NCBI GenBank assembly: GCA_031292575.1
Contig: JARLGX010000001.1
Coordinates: forward strand, 1 to 64,000
Source: Paludibacter sp.
GTDB lineage: Bacteria; Bacteroidota; Bacteroidia; Bacteroidales; Paludibacteraceae
DNA: 64,000 nt
Reading direction: 5' to 3'
The notes beneath the pieces are model-generated. The model was not told the origin of the DNA and did no database searches. It worked only from the letters and a program-made list of their open reading frames with translations. The position numbers and the translations under genes are program-made. This document shows positions 1-8,600 of this stretch, piece by piece (position 1 is the first letter of the stretch; every line of letters starts with the position of its first letter).

Positions 1-197
1 TTAATATCTCGAGAATTTTCTCGTACTTTGTTAGGAAGTTGTTCATGATATTTATGTGATTGGTAGTTAGATAAATATACGGATTTTATCCGACATGAAC
101 AACTTTTTTTATTACTATTTTATAAATGCACTACGGGTATATTTACTTATCAACTACATTTAATTCATCAAAAGAATAATCGACTAACTAAGAACAA

Positions 198-644
198 CTA
201 TACCATTACTTTAACTATTATTTTCTTTACAGTACCTTCAAAAATTTGAGGTTGATGACCATCCGTCGGAAAAAAAACAGCAAATTCTAGTGGTTGTACA
301 ACAATAAAATTAGAAGCCTTATCAGCAAAGAAACTTACATCTTTATCCATGTTATAATGTTCTGTAACCTGTTTCAGCTTAGCACCCGCAATCCAGCCCA
401 TTGTTTCGGGACCCGATACCGGAACCTGTATATCAATATACTTATCATGTGTCTCCATTTTAGCAATATCAGGAGTTCTTCCTTCTGCATCAACTACATT
501 CACAAACAAATTTTTACCATCCAATTCCATTTTACCTAATGGAAGTGCCACTAAATCTGTGTTCCGCAAAAAGTCAAAAGCTTGTTTGAAGCGAGGGTGG
601 ATTGATTCGTACAATCCGGCATTTTCTAATGAATCTAAAATCAT
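198..644 (-). CDS. YhcH/YjgK/YiaL family protein
   Basis: The 148-residue product matches in length and pattern the YhcH/YjgK/YiaL (DUF386) family, small cupin-like proteins linked in enterobacteria to sialic acid and other sugar catabolism. Visible family signs are the ETHDKYIDIQ stretch near residue 65, the GPETMGW segment and the late FFPTDGHQP stretch with the His expected to help bind metal. The start lies 15 bases after the stop of the DUF2461 gene, so the two are probably cotranscribed. No sugar-pathway neighbours are present, so the substrate cannot be named. Family assignment is firm; the biochemical role is inferred from the family only. Confidence 0.85.
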   Translation of the reverse strand: MILDSLENAGLYESIHPRFKQAFDFLRNTDLVALPLGKMELDGKNLFVNVVDAEGRTPDIAKMETHDKYIDIQVPVSGPETMGWIAGAKLKQVTEHYNMDKDVSFFADKASNFIVVQPLEFAVFFPTDGHQPQIFEGTVKKIIVKVMV

Positions 645-659
645 TTCTGTAATTATTAA

Positions 660-1334
660 TTATAAATTTGTTTCGTCGACTGTATAATTTAAAAATTGAT
701 TAAATGGATAAGCACATTTCATTATCCCCCCAATACGAGGAATGAAATTATCAGCTTTGAGTATTGAGTCATCCAGTTTAAAGTCAACCAAATAATGTTT
801 GAGCTTGAGTAATTCAGCATCCTGAAAATCTTTGGGGAAACCGCGTGGAACAGATTTGAGTTTGTCTTCCTCAAAAAAAGAATTGAAATATTGCGAAAAC
901 TCAGTACTATGCCTGATTTCATTCAGCTCGTCAATATTGTCGTACACGCTTTGACGTAGAGCCTTCAATAAATTCGGCTCAGGACACCATACACCCATGG
1001 AAACAAAGCACCCGGTTGGGTCGAGATGTAAATAATATCCAGCACGCTGGCTTTTTCGTCCACCGGCATTGGCTATAAATACTCCAAAATGGGTTTTATA
1101 AGGTGTTTTGTCGTGTGAGAAACGAATATCGCGGTAAATTCTAAAAACGCAATCCTTTACTTCAACGTGTTTGATTTCTTCATCAAATTTGGCGATTTCC
1201 AAAATCAGGTTTTTACTTAATTCTTCAAATTCCATACGAACCTGCTCAAACCAACCTTTATTTTCGGCAAACCATTCACGATTATTATTCTTTTTCAATT
1301 CCCTCAGGAATTGAAGTATATTATCAATGTTCAT
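660..1334 (-). CDS. DUF2461 domain-containing protein
   Basis: A 224-residue protein of the DUF2461 (TIGR02453) family, whose function is unknown. Family marks are the N-terminal FLRELKKNNNREWFAENK segment, the central FRIYRDIRFSHDKTPYKTHFG motif and the HLDPTGCFVSMGVWCPEP segment. I chose the ATG at 1334 because the family starts with this M-x-FL pattern; the frame stays open to 1412 but that extension is not family-like. A CAAATATA element (TATATTTG on the minus strand) at 1356-1363 is a plausible -7 promoter just upstream. First gene of a likely two-gene operon with the YhcH-like gene. Confidence 0.88.
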   Translation of the reverse strand: MNIDNILQFLRELKKNNNREWFAENKGWFEQVRMEFEELSKNLILEIAKFDEEIKHVEVKDCVFRIYRDIRFSHDKTPYKTHFGVFIANAGGRKSQRAGYYLHLDPTGCFVSMGVWCPEPNLLKALRQSVYDNIDELNEIRHSTEFSQYFNSFFEEDKLKSVPRGFPKDFQDAELLKLKHYLVDFKLDDSILKADNFIPRIGGIMKCAYPFNQFLNYTVDETNL

Positions 1335-1355
1335 TGTAATTTTTTTAGCGTTTGA

Positions 1356-1363
1356 CAAATATA
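1356..1363 (-). promoter_or_regulatory. -7 promoter element of the DUF2461 operon
   Basis: Read on the minus strand this is TATATTTG, matching the Bacteroidota consensus TAnnTTTG, 21 bases upstream of the chosen start. No clear TTTG lies at the standard spacing, so confidence is moderate. Confidence 0.45.
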
Positions 1364-1457
1364 AGGCAAAATTCAGACAAAAAGTCATTTGCAATCTTTT
1401 TTTTTTAAACACATTTCAATTTTGATAAATGTGCGTGTAATTTTGGCAAAAAATGAT

Positions 1458-1465
1458 TACTTTTG
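1458..1465 (+). promoter_or_regulatory. -7 promoter element of pheS
   Basis: TACTTTTG matches TAnnTTTG exactly. It lies about 100 bases upstream of pheS, leaving a leader with no feature I recognise. No well-spaced -33 TTTG is visible. Confidence 0.5.
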
Positions 1466-1563
1466 CAGGCTTAATGACGATTAATATCACCTGTAAATGA
1501 AGCTTCAATCACTTATCGTGCAGGTAAATTACAGTCTAAAAAGGATAAAAGTTAAGAAAGAAA

Positions 1564-2580
1564 ATGAAAAATAGGATTAATCAACTGCTGGAAGAAGTAA
1601 GCCAACTGGCTGCTTCAAATCAGGATGAGCTGGAAGCACTTCGTATTAAATATTTGAGTAAAAAAGGACAAATATCAGAACTTTTCAACGATTTCAGAAA
1701 CGTGGCTAATGAGGATAAACGCGAAGTTGGCCAATTGCTGAACGAATTGAAAAACCTTGCTCAGGATAAAATAAACGAACTGAAAGATTCATTTGGCAGC
1801 GTATCGAATGATGATAAGCAGGATTTAACCCGCAGCGCCGACCCTATTAAGCTTGGAACACGCCATCCGCTATCGCTAGTGAAACACGAGATTATTGATA
1901 TTTTCTCGCGCATTGGGTTTACCATTGCCGAGGGACCTGAGATTGAAGACGACTGGCATGTATTCGGTGCACTAAACTTTCCACCCGAACATCCTGCACG
2001 CGATATGCAAGACACATTCTTTATCGAACAGAATCCGGATGTGTTGCTTCGTACGCACACATCGTCGGTACAGTCGCGAGTAATGGCCAACCAAAAACCT
2101 CCTATCCGCATGTTGTTTCCCGGCCGTGTTTACCGCAACGAGGCTATTTCGTACCGTGCCCACTGCTTCTTTCATCAGGTGGAAGGATTGTATATCGACA
2201 AAGATGTATCGTTTGCCAATCTGAAACAAGCCCTAATGTATTTTGCGAAAGAAATGTTTGGCGAAAACACCCAAATCCGTTTGCGTCCATCATATTTCCC
2301 ATTCACCGAACCAAGTGCCGAAATGGATATTTCGTGTAATATATGTGGCGGAAAAGGGTGTCCGTTTTGCAAACATACCGGTTGGGTTGAAATCCTTGGT
2401 TGTGGAATGGTGGATCCTAACGTATTGGAAAACTGTGGCATCGACTCTAAGGTTTATTCCGGTTATGCTTTTGGTATGGGTGTGGAACGCATTACAAACC
2501 TGAAATATCAGGTAAAGGATCTCCGTATGTTCTCCGAAAATGATGTGCGGTTTTTGCAGCAGTTCGAATCTGCATATTAA
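1564..2580 (+). CDS. pheS: phenylalanine--tRNA ligase alpha subunit
   Basis: PheS, the catalytic alpha subunit of the alpha2beta2 enzyme that charges tRNA-Phe. The 338-residue length is typical. Residues 1-85 form the N-terminal coiled coil. The class II core follows: HPLSLVKHEIIDIF, then GPEIEDDWHVFGALNFPPEHPARDMQDTFF, motif 2 around GRVYRNEAISYRAHCFFHQVEG, and motif 3 GYAFGMGVERI. An insert with four Cys (C258, C261, C266, C269; CxxC-x4-CxxC) looks like a zinc knuckle. The pheT partner is not adjacent, as is common in this phylum. The gene stands alone between a minus-strand gene on either side. Confidence 0.97.
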   Translation: MKNRINQLLEEVSQLAASNQDELEALRIKYLSKKGQISELFNDFRNVANEDKREVGQLLNELKNLAQDKINELKDSFGSVSNDDKQDLTRSADPIKLGTRHPLSLVKHEIIDIFSRIGFTIAEGPEIEDDWHVFGALNFPPEHPARDMQDTFFIEQNPDVLLRTHTSSVQSRVMANQKPPIRMLFPGRVYRNEAISYRAHCFFHQVEGLYIDKDVSFANLKQALMYFAKEMFGENTQIRLRPSYFPFTEPSAEMDISCNICGGKGCPFCKHTGWVEILGCGMVDPNVLENCGIDSKVYSGYAFGMGVERITNLKYQVKDLRMFSENDVRFLQQFESAY

Positions 2581-2618
2581 AGAATCAAGACGAATAAATT
2601 AAATTGGGAATTTAGATT

Positions 2619-3158
2619 TCACTGTTTTGCAGTCTTCTTCACCGCATCATACACCGGTACCAGATATCCATGGTCGAAGCGGCAAAGCAAACAGATATTT
2701 CCAATCGGTTTTCCACTCACCCATTCCAGCGGGAGTTCACGGTCATCGTAAATAACTTTCGACAGGAACGAATTGCTTGTTTTAAACAACATACCATGGT
2801 CTTGCGTTTCGAAAAACAGTTTATTCTTATCAAAACTTTCCACCTGAAACTCGCTCGTATAAACAGCCTGCTCGGCACATTCGGTGCGCAGGTACAAAGC
2901 TTTGGATACCAACACCGGTGAGCTACTTTTCTGTTCACGAATATGTGCTGCGGGAATTTTTCCGGTAAAAACCACCGCGTCATCCTGTCTTATCTCTATC
3001 GCAGAAATATGCTCCATCAGCAGTTGCGACTCGTGAAGCAAATCGTTATAATGGAAAAACTCCTCCCAGTTATTGAAAATTGTTGCGTCTTTAGGCATAT
3101 AGTTTCCGAGCACCAATTCGGCTGCCACGCCAGATATATATATTGTTATTTTAGACAT
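2619..3158 (-). CDS. hypothetical protein
   Basis: A 179-residue protein that I do not recognise. It is rich in beta-type alternation, has no signal peptide, no membrane segment and no obvious catalytic motif. It contains three Cys (in RTECAEQ and NICLLCRFDHGY) that do not form a standard zinc motif. The C-terminal WVSGKPIGNICLLCRFDHG stretch might be a conserved core. A CAAATTTA element at 3180-3187 (TAAATTTG on the minus strand) could be its promoter. It is convergent with pheS and divergent from the transaldolase-like gene. Coding is supported by length and by normal codon use. Confidence 0.7.
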   Translation of the reverse strand: MSKITIYISGVAAELVLGNYMPKDATIFNNWEEFFHYNDLLHESQLLMEHISAIEIRQDDAVVFTGKIPAAHIREQKSSSPVLVSKALYLRTECAEQAVYTSEFQVESFDKNKLFFETQDHGMLFKTSNSFLSKVIYDDRELPLEWVSGKPIGNICLLCRFDHGYLVPVYDAVKKTAKQ

Positions 3159-3292
3159 ACGCTTAATTGTATTTGACTACAAATTTATAAAAATTCCATT
3201 AGCATAAATGAGTTTTATTCGAAACAAAAGGAATATCGCTATTTAAAGTATTTTTTTTACAGAATAAAGCAAGTATTTAAAAGCATTTGCCG

Positions 3293-3300
3293 TACTTTTG
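3293..3300 (+). promoter_or_regulatory. -7 promoter element of the transaldolase-like gene
   Basis: TACTTTTG matches TAnnTTTG and lies 26 bases upstream of the ATG at 3327. No TTTG is seen at about 19 bases spacing. Confidence 0.5.
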
Positions 3301-3326
3301 TAATCAAAATATAAAACAATAACATT

Positions 3327-3992
3327 ATGATTTATTTAGCTGATACTGCGAATATTGATGAGCTTAAAGAGCTCTTCTATTACTTTCCGTTAGCTGGTGT
3401 AACCACCAATCCAACAATAATTGCCGCTGAAAAGAGACCACTTTCTAAAGTCTTACCGGATATTATTGAAATAGTCGGTGATAAAATGCTTCATGTGCAA
3501 ATGATAAGCAATACTGCTGAAGGTATGGTTCGTGAAGCAAAGGCTTACAAAACAAAATACAGCTTGGGAGACAATTATTTTGTCAAAATTCCTGTATCAA
3601 AGGAAGGTTACCGCGCCATGCCTATGCTGAAAGATGCCGGATTTAATGTAACTGCAACTGCTATTTTCACCCAACAACAAGCACTCGTTGCCGCCAGAGC
3701 TGGAGCCGACTGGGTTGCACCGTATGTAAACCGACTCGATAATATTTCATCACATGGCATTGAAGTAGTGAAACACATCGTTGAAAATATCGAACAATTC
3801 AAATTAAGTACCAAAGTACTGGCTGCAAGTTTCAAAACTGTCGATCAGGTACATCGTGTCAGCATGGTGGGTAGTCATGCTGCTACCATCAACCATGAAA
3901 TTATTGAACGGCTAAGAAGCCATCCAATGACTGATATGAGCCTCGATTGGTTTGAAAAAGATGCTGAAGGACTTTATGATATCGAATTTTAA
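3327..3992 (+). CDS. fsa: fructose-6-phosphate aldolase / short transaldolase
   Basis: A 221-residue single-domain class I aldolase of the FSA/TalC type, which cleaves fructose 6-phosphate or transfers dihydroxyacetone units between sugar phosphates. The Schiff-base lysine is K87 in the FVKIP motif. Other family marks are the N-terminal D6 in LADTAN, VTTNPTI at 25-31, VTATAIF, and the C-terminal stretch DMSLDWFEKDAEG. Length fits the short family (about 215-220 residues) rather than the roughly 320-residue TalB type. FSA and short transaldolases cannot be separated by reading alone. A strong hairpin terminator follows directly. Confidence 0.9.
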   Translation: MIYLADTANIDELKELFYYFPLAGVTTNPTIIAAEKRPLSKVLPDIIEIVGDKMLHVQMISNTAEGMVREAKAYKTKYSLGDNYFVKIPVSKEGYRAMPMLKDAGFNVTATAIFTQQQALVAARAGADWVAPYVNRLDNISSHGIEVVKHIVENIEQFKLSTKVLAASFKTVDQVHRVSMVGSHAATINHEIIERLRSHPMTDMSLDWFEKDAEGLYDIEF

Positions 3993-3996
3993 ATTG

Positions 3997-4040
3997 AAAA
4001 CAAATAAGGCAGGATTCAACTCCTGCCTTATTTGTTTTTG
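3997..4040. terminator. bidirectional rho-independent terminator
   Basis: A perfect 18-base stem (3997-4014 with 4021-4038) around a 6-base loop, with T-runs on both strands. It separates the convergent transaldolase and aminotransferase genes and can serve both. Confidence 0.9.
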
Positions 4041-4063
4041 TTACCCTACGTTCATTACGCTTT

Positions 4064-5359
4064 TTACCTTTCGGCAAAAGCCTTTAATCGCGCTTCCAAT
4101 AGTTCCATCTGATCCATCCGCACAAACGATACACAGGCACGCAGTCCATTAGGATTTTCGCTGCCTGTTATTGCCAGCGAAATGGCACTGATGCCATAGT
4201 AAAGAAATTCCTTCATTAATTCGCCACTCGTCAAACCCGGATATGCAATTGTAAAGTAAAAGCCATCAGCAAGTTCACGCTCTTCATCATTATACACAAT
4301 ATAAAAACCATATTTCAAGAACAAAGCTTTCATAACCTTAGCCTTTTCGCCGTAAGCATGAAGCTGTTTTACAAAATCAATTTTCCCATCGTTCGCCGCT
4401 TTCAGCATGGCAGCCAATGCATATTGTGCCGAATGAGATGTACCGGCAGTGGTTGCATACAACACCCCATACACCATAAAATGTCCCAGCTCATCACTGG
4501 TTGAATATCTTTTCAAATTCGGATAATGCCTGGTTCGTAACTTTTCCGATGTAATCATCATGCCTATTCGTTGTCCGGCATAACTGAATATCTTTGATGC
4601 CGAAAGTAGTAAGATATAATTGTCGGTATAGTGTGCCACTGTAGGCTGGAATGGTTCAATTGCCGGCGATCCGTAATGCTGGCGAAAATCCATGCCGAAA
4701 TACGCCAGATCTTCAATGACGATTACGTCGTATTTCGTTGCAAGTTCTCCAATCGTTTTCAATTCGCTTTCCGAAAAGCATATCCACGAAGGATTATTTG
4801 GCGACGAATAACAAATGGAACAAATATTTCCTTCTTTCAGAAACGATTCCAGTTTATTCCCAAGTTTCTCGCCACGGAAATTCAAAATATCGAAGGACTT
4901 AAACGGCAAATCTAACAATTGTAATTGCGATTTATTTACGGGGAACCCCGGATCTATAAAAAGAGTATAGGGTTTTTCGGGATTCGTACGACCTGCGGCA
5001 AGCAATGCGGCAAAACTTCCCTGCATGGCTCCCACCGTTGGCACACAACATACCGGAGCAATCTCCAAATTCATAAATGATTTTGCAAAACGAGAAATTT
5101 CAACTTTTACAGGCACAATTCCTTCTATATTTGGATATTGAGTTGCAACTCCTTTATCCAAGGCCTCCTTTTCGGCCTCAATGGCAATGACAGAAGCAGG
5201 CAAACCCGGCACACCCATTTCCATATGAATAAATTCCTGTCCGCTTTTCTCTTCAATTTGTGCAACGAGCCTTCCTACTTCACGAATTGATAAACGGGTA
5301 ATATCTGATTCTCCGAATTGTTTAAAAAGTGAATCTACAAGTTCTTTTTGTATGGTCAT
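4064..5359 (-). CDS. pyridoxal phosphate-dependent aminotransferase (class I/II)
   Basis: A 431-residue fold-type I aminotransferase. The PLP lysine is in SASKIFSYAGQRIG, preceded by the cofactor-binding SSPNNPSW and IEDLAYFGMDFR stretches; GAMQGSFAALLAAG is the phosphate-side glycine-rich loop. The start at 5359 (MTIQKELVDSL) is preferred; an in-frame start at 5395 would add 12 residues. It is the last gene of a minus-strand set with an ACT protein and a phenylacetate-CoA ligase. This suggests that it interconverts an aromatic or branched amino acid and its 2-oxoacid, but substrate specificity cannot be read from the sequence. Confidence 0.88.
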   Translation of the reverse strand: MTIQKELVDSLFKQFGESDITRLSIREVGRLVAQIEEKSGQEFIHMEMGVPGLPASVIAIEAEKEALDKGVATQYPNIEGIVPVKVEISRFAKSFMNLEIAPVCCVPTVGAMQGSFAALLAAGRTNPEKPYTLFIDPGFPVNKSQLQLLDLPFKSFDILNFRGEKLGNKLESFLKEGNICSICYSSPNNPSWICFSESELKTIGELATKYDVIVIEDLAYFGMDFRQHYGSPAIEPFQPTVAHYTDNYILLLSASKIFSYAGQRIGMMITSEKLRTRHYPNLKRYSTSDELGHFMVYGVLYATTAGTSHSAQYALAAMLKAANDGKIDFVKQLHAYGEKAKVMKALFLKYGFYIVYNDEERELADGFYFTIAYPGLTSGELMKEFLYYGISAISLAITGSENPNGLRACVSFVRMDQMELLEARLKAFAER

Positions 5360-5431
5360 GTTGTTTGATTTAGTATTAATAATATCGCGAAACAAATATC
5401 ACTTCCGAAGAAAGTCAACAACCAACGGGAG

Positions 5432-6730
5432 CTACTTCTTCCGGTTATCTACCACTCTCACAGCTTTTCCTTCGCTACGAGCTATAGTCTTTGGTTCTAC
5501 CAACGTAACCTTCACACTTAAACCAATGGCACTATTGAGCGCGTGAGAAATTTTACGGGAAAGATTTTGTAAATCACGTATTGTATCAGTAAGTTGTGTT
5601 TCATCGAGTTCCACTTTCAGCTCCAGGGTGTCGAGGTTATTATCACGGTCCACGTAAAGCATATAATGAGCACTTGTTTCGCCCAATTCAAGCAATACAT
5701 GTTCAATTTGCGATGGGAAAAGGTTGACACCACGTATAATCAGCATATCGTCACTACGCCCTGTAATTTTCTTCATACGTACCGAAGTTCGTCCACAAGC
5801 GCAGGTTTCATGGTTTAGTGTCGAAAGATCACGCGTATTATACCGAAGCAAAGGAATTCCTTCCTTGGTGAGTGTTGTGAAAACTAACTCGCCTTCATTT
5901 CCATCTGCAAGAGGTTCTTTCGTATCAGGATGTACTATTTCGGGAAAGAAATGATCTTCATGCACATGCAATCCGGTGTGATGAACACAATCGTTTGCCA
6001 CTCCCGGTCCCATTATTTCGCTGAGTCCATAAATATCATGGGCATGAATTCCCCATTTCTTCTCTAATTCTAAACGCATATTTTCAGTCCATGGTTCAGC
6101 ACCAAAAACCCCAACCTTCAACTTCATATCTGCCAATGAGTATCCATTTTCATTCAATGCATCGGCCAAATGCAAGGCGTATGATGGGGTACAAGCCAAC
6201 ACGGTTGATCCAAAATCAGACATTAGCTGCAATTGTCGGCGTGTATTTCCACCCGAAATGGGAATTACAGAACAGCCCACAGTTTCAGCGCCATAATGAA
6301 CGCCCAAACCACCTGTAAATAAGCCATAACCGTATGAAATTTGCATAATATCGCTTTGGGAAATTCCGGCCATAGTCAAACAACGTGCAACCACTTCGCG
6401 CCAATTTTCTATATCATTTTTAGTATAACCTACCGTGGTAGGTTTGCCTGTAGTTCCGCTCGAAGCATGAACCCGCACGATGTTTTTCATAGGCACGGCA
6501 AACAAATCGAAAGGATAATTATCACGCAAGTCGGTCTTATACGTAAATGGCAGTTTTACAATATCGTCAATGGATTGGATATCCGAAGGTTTCACACCCA
6601 TATCATCCATTCGTTTGCGATAAAATTTAACATTCACATACACGTGATCTACTAATTTCTTTAATCTTTCACTTTGCAAAGCACGCATTTCAGCACGACT
6701 CATGCACTCAATTTCTTTATTCCAAATCAT
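5432..6730 (-). CDS. paaK: phenylacetate--CoA ligase
   Basis: PaaK-type adenylate-forming ligase (432 residues) that activates phenylacetate or related aryl acetates to the CoA ester using ATP. The P-loop-like SSGTTGKPT is at residues 90-98, YGLSEIMGPGV is the A5-type motif, LRYNTRDL and ITGRSDDMLIIRGVNLFPSQIE are the hinge and C-terminal domain signatures. A Cys pair in HETCACGRT is common in this family. The gene sits between an ACT-domain gene (53 bases upstream) and an aminotransferase (72 bases downstream). In anaerobic Bacteroidota the ligase is usually next to indolepyruvate:ferredoxin oxidoreductase genes, which are absent here. Confidence 0.93.
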   Translation of the reverse strand: MIWNKEIECMSRAEMRALQSERLKKLVDHVYVNVKFYRKRMDDMGVKPSDIQSIDDIVKLPFTYKTDLRDNYPFDLFAVPMKNIVRVHASSGTTGKPTTVGYTKNDIENWREVVARCLTMAGISQSDIMQISYGYGLFTGGLGVHYGAETVGCSVIPISGGNTRRQLQLMSDFGSTVLACTPSYALHLADALNENGYSLADMKLKVGVFGAEPWTENMRLELEKKWGIHAHDIYGLSEIMGPGVANDCVHHTGLHVHEDHFFPEIVHPDTKEPLADGNEGELVFTTLTKEGIPLLRYNTRDLSTLNHETCACGRTSVRMKKITGRSDDMLIIRGVNLFPSQIEHVLLELGETSAHYMLYVDRDNNLDTLELKVELDETQLTDTIRDLQNLSRKISHALNSAIGLSVKVTLVEPKTIARSEGKAVRVVDNRKK

Positions 6731-6783
6731 ATATTCTAAATGATATTTACTCCCTTCGGTCGAGTTATTATATTGATGTGTTG

Positions 6784-7203
6784 TTATTTTAATTCTGCCT
6801 CGTGTATGGACTTAAGATGGTTCGCTTTAATTACCTCAATAGATTTCGTGAGATTATCCGTGCGCAAAATCAAAATTGATTTACTCCCAAAACTGAAGGC
6901 GTAAACATATTCAATACAAATATCGGCTGCTGTAAACAAATCAAGAATGTGCGACATCGTACCGGGTTCCGGAGCCATTTCCAATGAAAGAATATCATGA
7001 ATGCGAACGGAGAAATGTTCGGCGCGAAGCACTTCCAAGGCTTTCTCGGGATCCGACACGATGGCTCGCAAAATACCGTAATCACTGGTATCTGCCACAG
7101 TAAGAGCAATTATATTAATGTTATACCTAGCCAATACAGCTAAAACTTCGTTCAGGTAACCGGTTTTGTTTTCAAGGAAAACGGAGAGTTGTCGGATAGT
7201 CAT
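6784..7203 (-). CDS. tandem ACT-domain protein
   Basis: A 139-residue protein made of two ACT domains (about 1-70 and 71-139) and nothing else. The first begins with IRQLSVFLENKTGYLNEVLAVLARYNINI, a classic ACT start with the glycine turn. ACT domains bind amino acids and act as sensors. Such stand-alone tandem ACT proteins are commonly linked to paaK in anaerobes, where they probably sense aromatic amino acids. It is the first gene of the paaK operon; CAAATTTA (TAAATTTG on the minus strand) at 7237-7244 is a likely -7 element. Confidence 0.9.
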   Translation of the reverse strand: MTIRQLSVFLENKTGYLNEVLAVLARYNINIIALTVADTSDYGILRAIVSDPEKALEVLRAEHFSVRIHDILSLEMAPEPGTMSHILDLFTAADICIEYVYAFSFGSKSILILRTDNLTKSIEVIKANHLKSIHEAELK

Positions 7204-7455
7204 ATTATTAGAATGGTTTGTTTAAATCTTTGTGTGCAAATTTATAAAATTTGACTGAAGAATGAAAAGATTTTGACTGAATTATAAGATAAATTCTATT
7301 TGAGATTAAGCAAAGCAAGCTTTTTTCTAATGTCTAAGCAATTTTTATATCACGGATTTGATAATGCGATGACTTTTCAAACTTTATACAAATGAAATAT
7401 GTTTATAACTAACTATTATGAGTTAAACTACCAAAACATTAACAAAGGAAACATC

Positions 7456-7896
7456 ATGGCAACAATCAACCCTTATTTAACATTTAAAGGAACTTGTGAA
7501 GAGGCTTTTAATTTTTACAAATCCATATTTGGGAACGAATTTCTTTTTATTGGAAGATTCAAAGATATGCCCGAAAATCCAAGTTTTCCAATATCAGAGT
7601 CTGAAAAAGAAAAAATAATGCATATATCATTACCAATCAGCAAAGAAACGGTTTTATCTGGCTGCGACTCTTTTCATGCTTATGAAAAATCGACTATTAT
7701 TGGAAATAACATCTCAATCTCCATTGATACAAAATCATTTGAAGAAGCAACACGCATTTTCAACGGCCTTTCTGCAGGTGGAAATATTACAATGCCTTTA
7801 GATAAAACGTTTTGGGATGCTTATTTTGGAATGTTTACCGACAAGTTCGGGATTAATTGGATGGTAAATTATGATTTATCAAATTCTAAAAGTTAA
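7456..7896 (+). CDS. VOC family protein (PhnB-like)
   Basis: A 146-residue glyoxalase/bleomycin-resistance fold protein of the PhnB/3-demethylubiquinone-like group. Family marks are NPYLTFKGTCEEAFNFYKSIFGNE at the start, IMHISLPI in the middle and the C-terminal FWDAYFGMFTDKFGINWMVNY. I chose ATG 7456 (MATINPYLTF) because homologues begin there; the open frame extends upstream to 7399. The SRPBCC gene begins 20 bases downstream, so the two are probably one transcript ending at the 8461-8505 hairpin. Substrate unknown. Confidence 0.9.
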   Translation: MATINPYLTFKGTCEEAFNFYKSIFGNEFLFIGRFKDMPENPSFPISESEKEKIMHISLPISKETVLSGCDSFHAYEKSTIIGNNISISIDTKSFEEATRIFNGLSAGGNITMPLDKTFWDAYFGMFTDKFGINWMVNYDLSNSKS

Positions 7897-7916
7897 TCAC
7901 CTCTAAATTATTTAAT

Positions 7917-8453
7917 ATGAAAGCACTAAAATTCATTGTAATTGTTCTTGGAACATTGGTTTTTCTTATACTTATTGTTGCACTATTTGTTCCAAAAGAA
8001 TTTAAATACGAAAAAACCATTACTGTAAATGCCCCTATTGACAGCGTTTGGCTTAATGTTAACAGCTTAAGTGCTCTTGACAAGTGGAGTCCATGGAATG
8101 ATCATGACCCTAACATAAAAAAGAAAATGACTGGAACAGATGGTACAGTTGGAGCAATGCAAAGTTGGGAAAGTGAAATTGTAGGCTCAGGTAGCCAAAC
8201 CATTGAAACCGTTATAAAGCCAACATTAATTGAAACTGAACTTAACTTCTACAAACCGCATAAAAGCCAGGGTAAAGCTTTTATAAAATTGATGCCAAAA
8301 GGTATAGAAACAAGAGTTACCTGGGGAATGACCGGAAATATGCCTTACCCATTTAATATTATGACCATCTTTATGAATATGGAAAAAACAATGGGGAAAG
8401 ACTGGGAAAACGGATTAATGAAATTAAAGAAAATGAGCGAAAAAAAACATTAA
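7917..8453 (+). CDS. SRPBCC (polyketide cyclase/START-like) family protein
   Basis: A 178-residue protein with an N-terminal membrane anchor (about residues 4-24) followed by a START/Bet v1-like domain. The domain is recognised by KYEKTITVNAPIDSVWLNVNSLSALDKWSPWN, the usual opening of this family, and the WGMTGNMPYPFNIMTIFMNMEKTMGKDWENGL ending. These proteins bind hydrophobic ligands; no specific role can be given. It follows the VOC gene closely and is followed by a strong terminator. Confidence 0.9.
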   Translation: MKALKFIVIVLGTLVFLILIVALFVPKEFKYEKTITVNAPIDSVWLNVNSLSALDKWSPWNDHDPNIKKKMTGTDGTVGAMQSWESEIVGSGSQTIETVIKPTLIETELNFYKPHKSQGKAFIKLMPKGIETRVTWGMTGNMPYPFNIMTIFMNMEKTMGKDWENGLMKLKKMSEKKH

Positions 8454-8460
8454 AATGACC

Positions 8461-8505
8461 CATAAAAAAAACAAACTTCATAATACGAAGTTTGTTTTTT
8501 TTATG
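8461..8505. terminator. rho-independent terminator after the VOC-SRPBCC pair
   Basis: A 19-base stem (8461-8479 with 8487-8505) around a short loop, containing A- and T-runs, directly after the SRPBCC stop. Confidence 0.88.
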
Positions 8506-8553
8506 GAATACGAAGAAATAAAGCAGAATAATCCGTATTATCGTTTAATTTTC

Positions 8554-8561
8554 TAATTTTG
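8554..8561 (+). promoter_or_regulatory. -7 promoter element of the AraC gene
   Basis: TAATTTTG matches TAnnTTTG and lies 39 bases upstream of the chosen ATG at 8601. No TTTG at the right spacing was found. Confidence 0.4.
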
Positions 8562-8600
8562 TACTCAGGACTTAATAAACCATTATTTTTCAATAATTTC

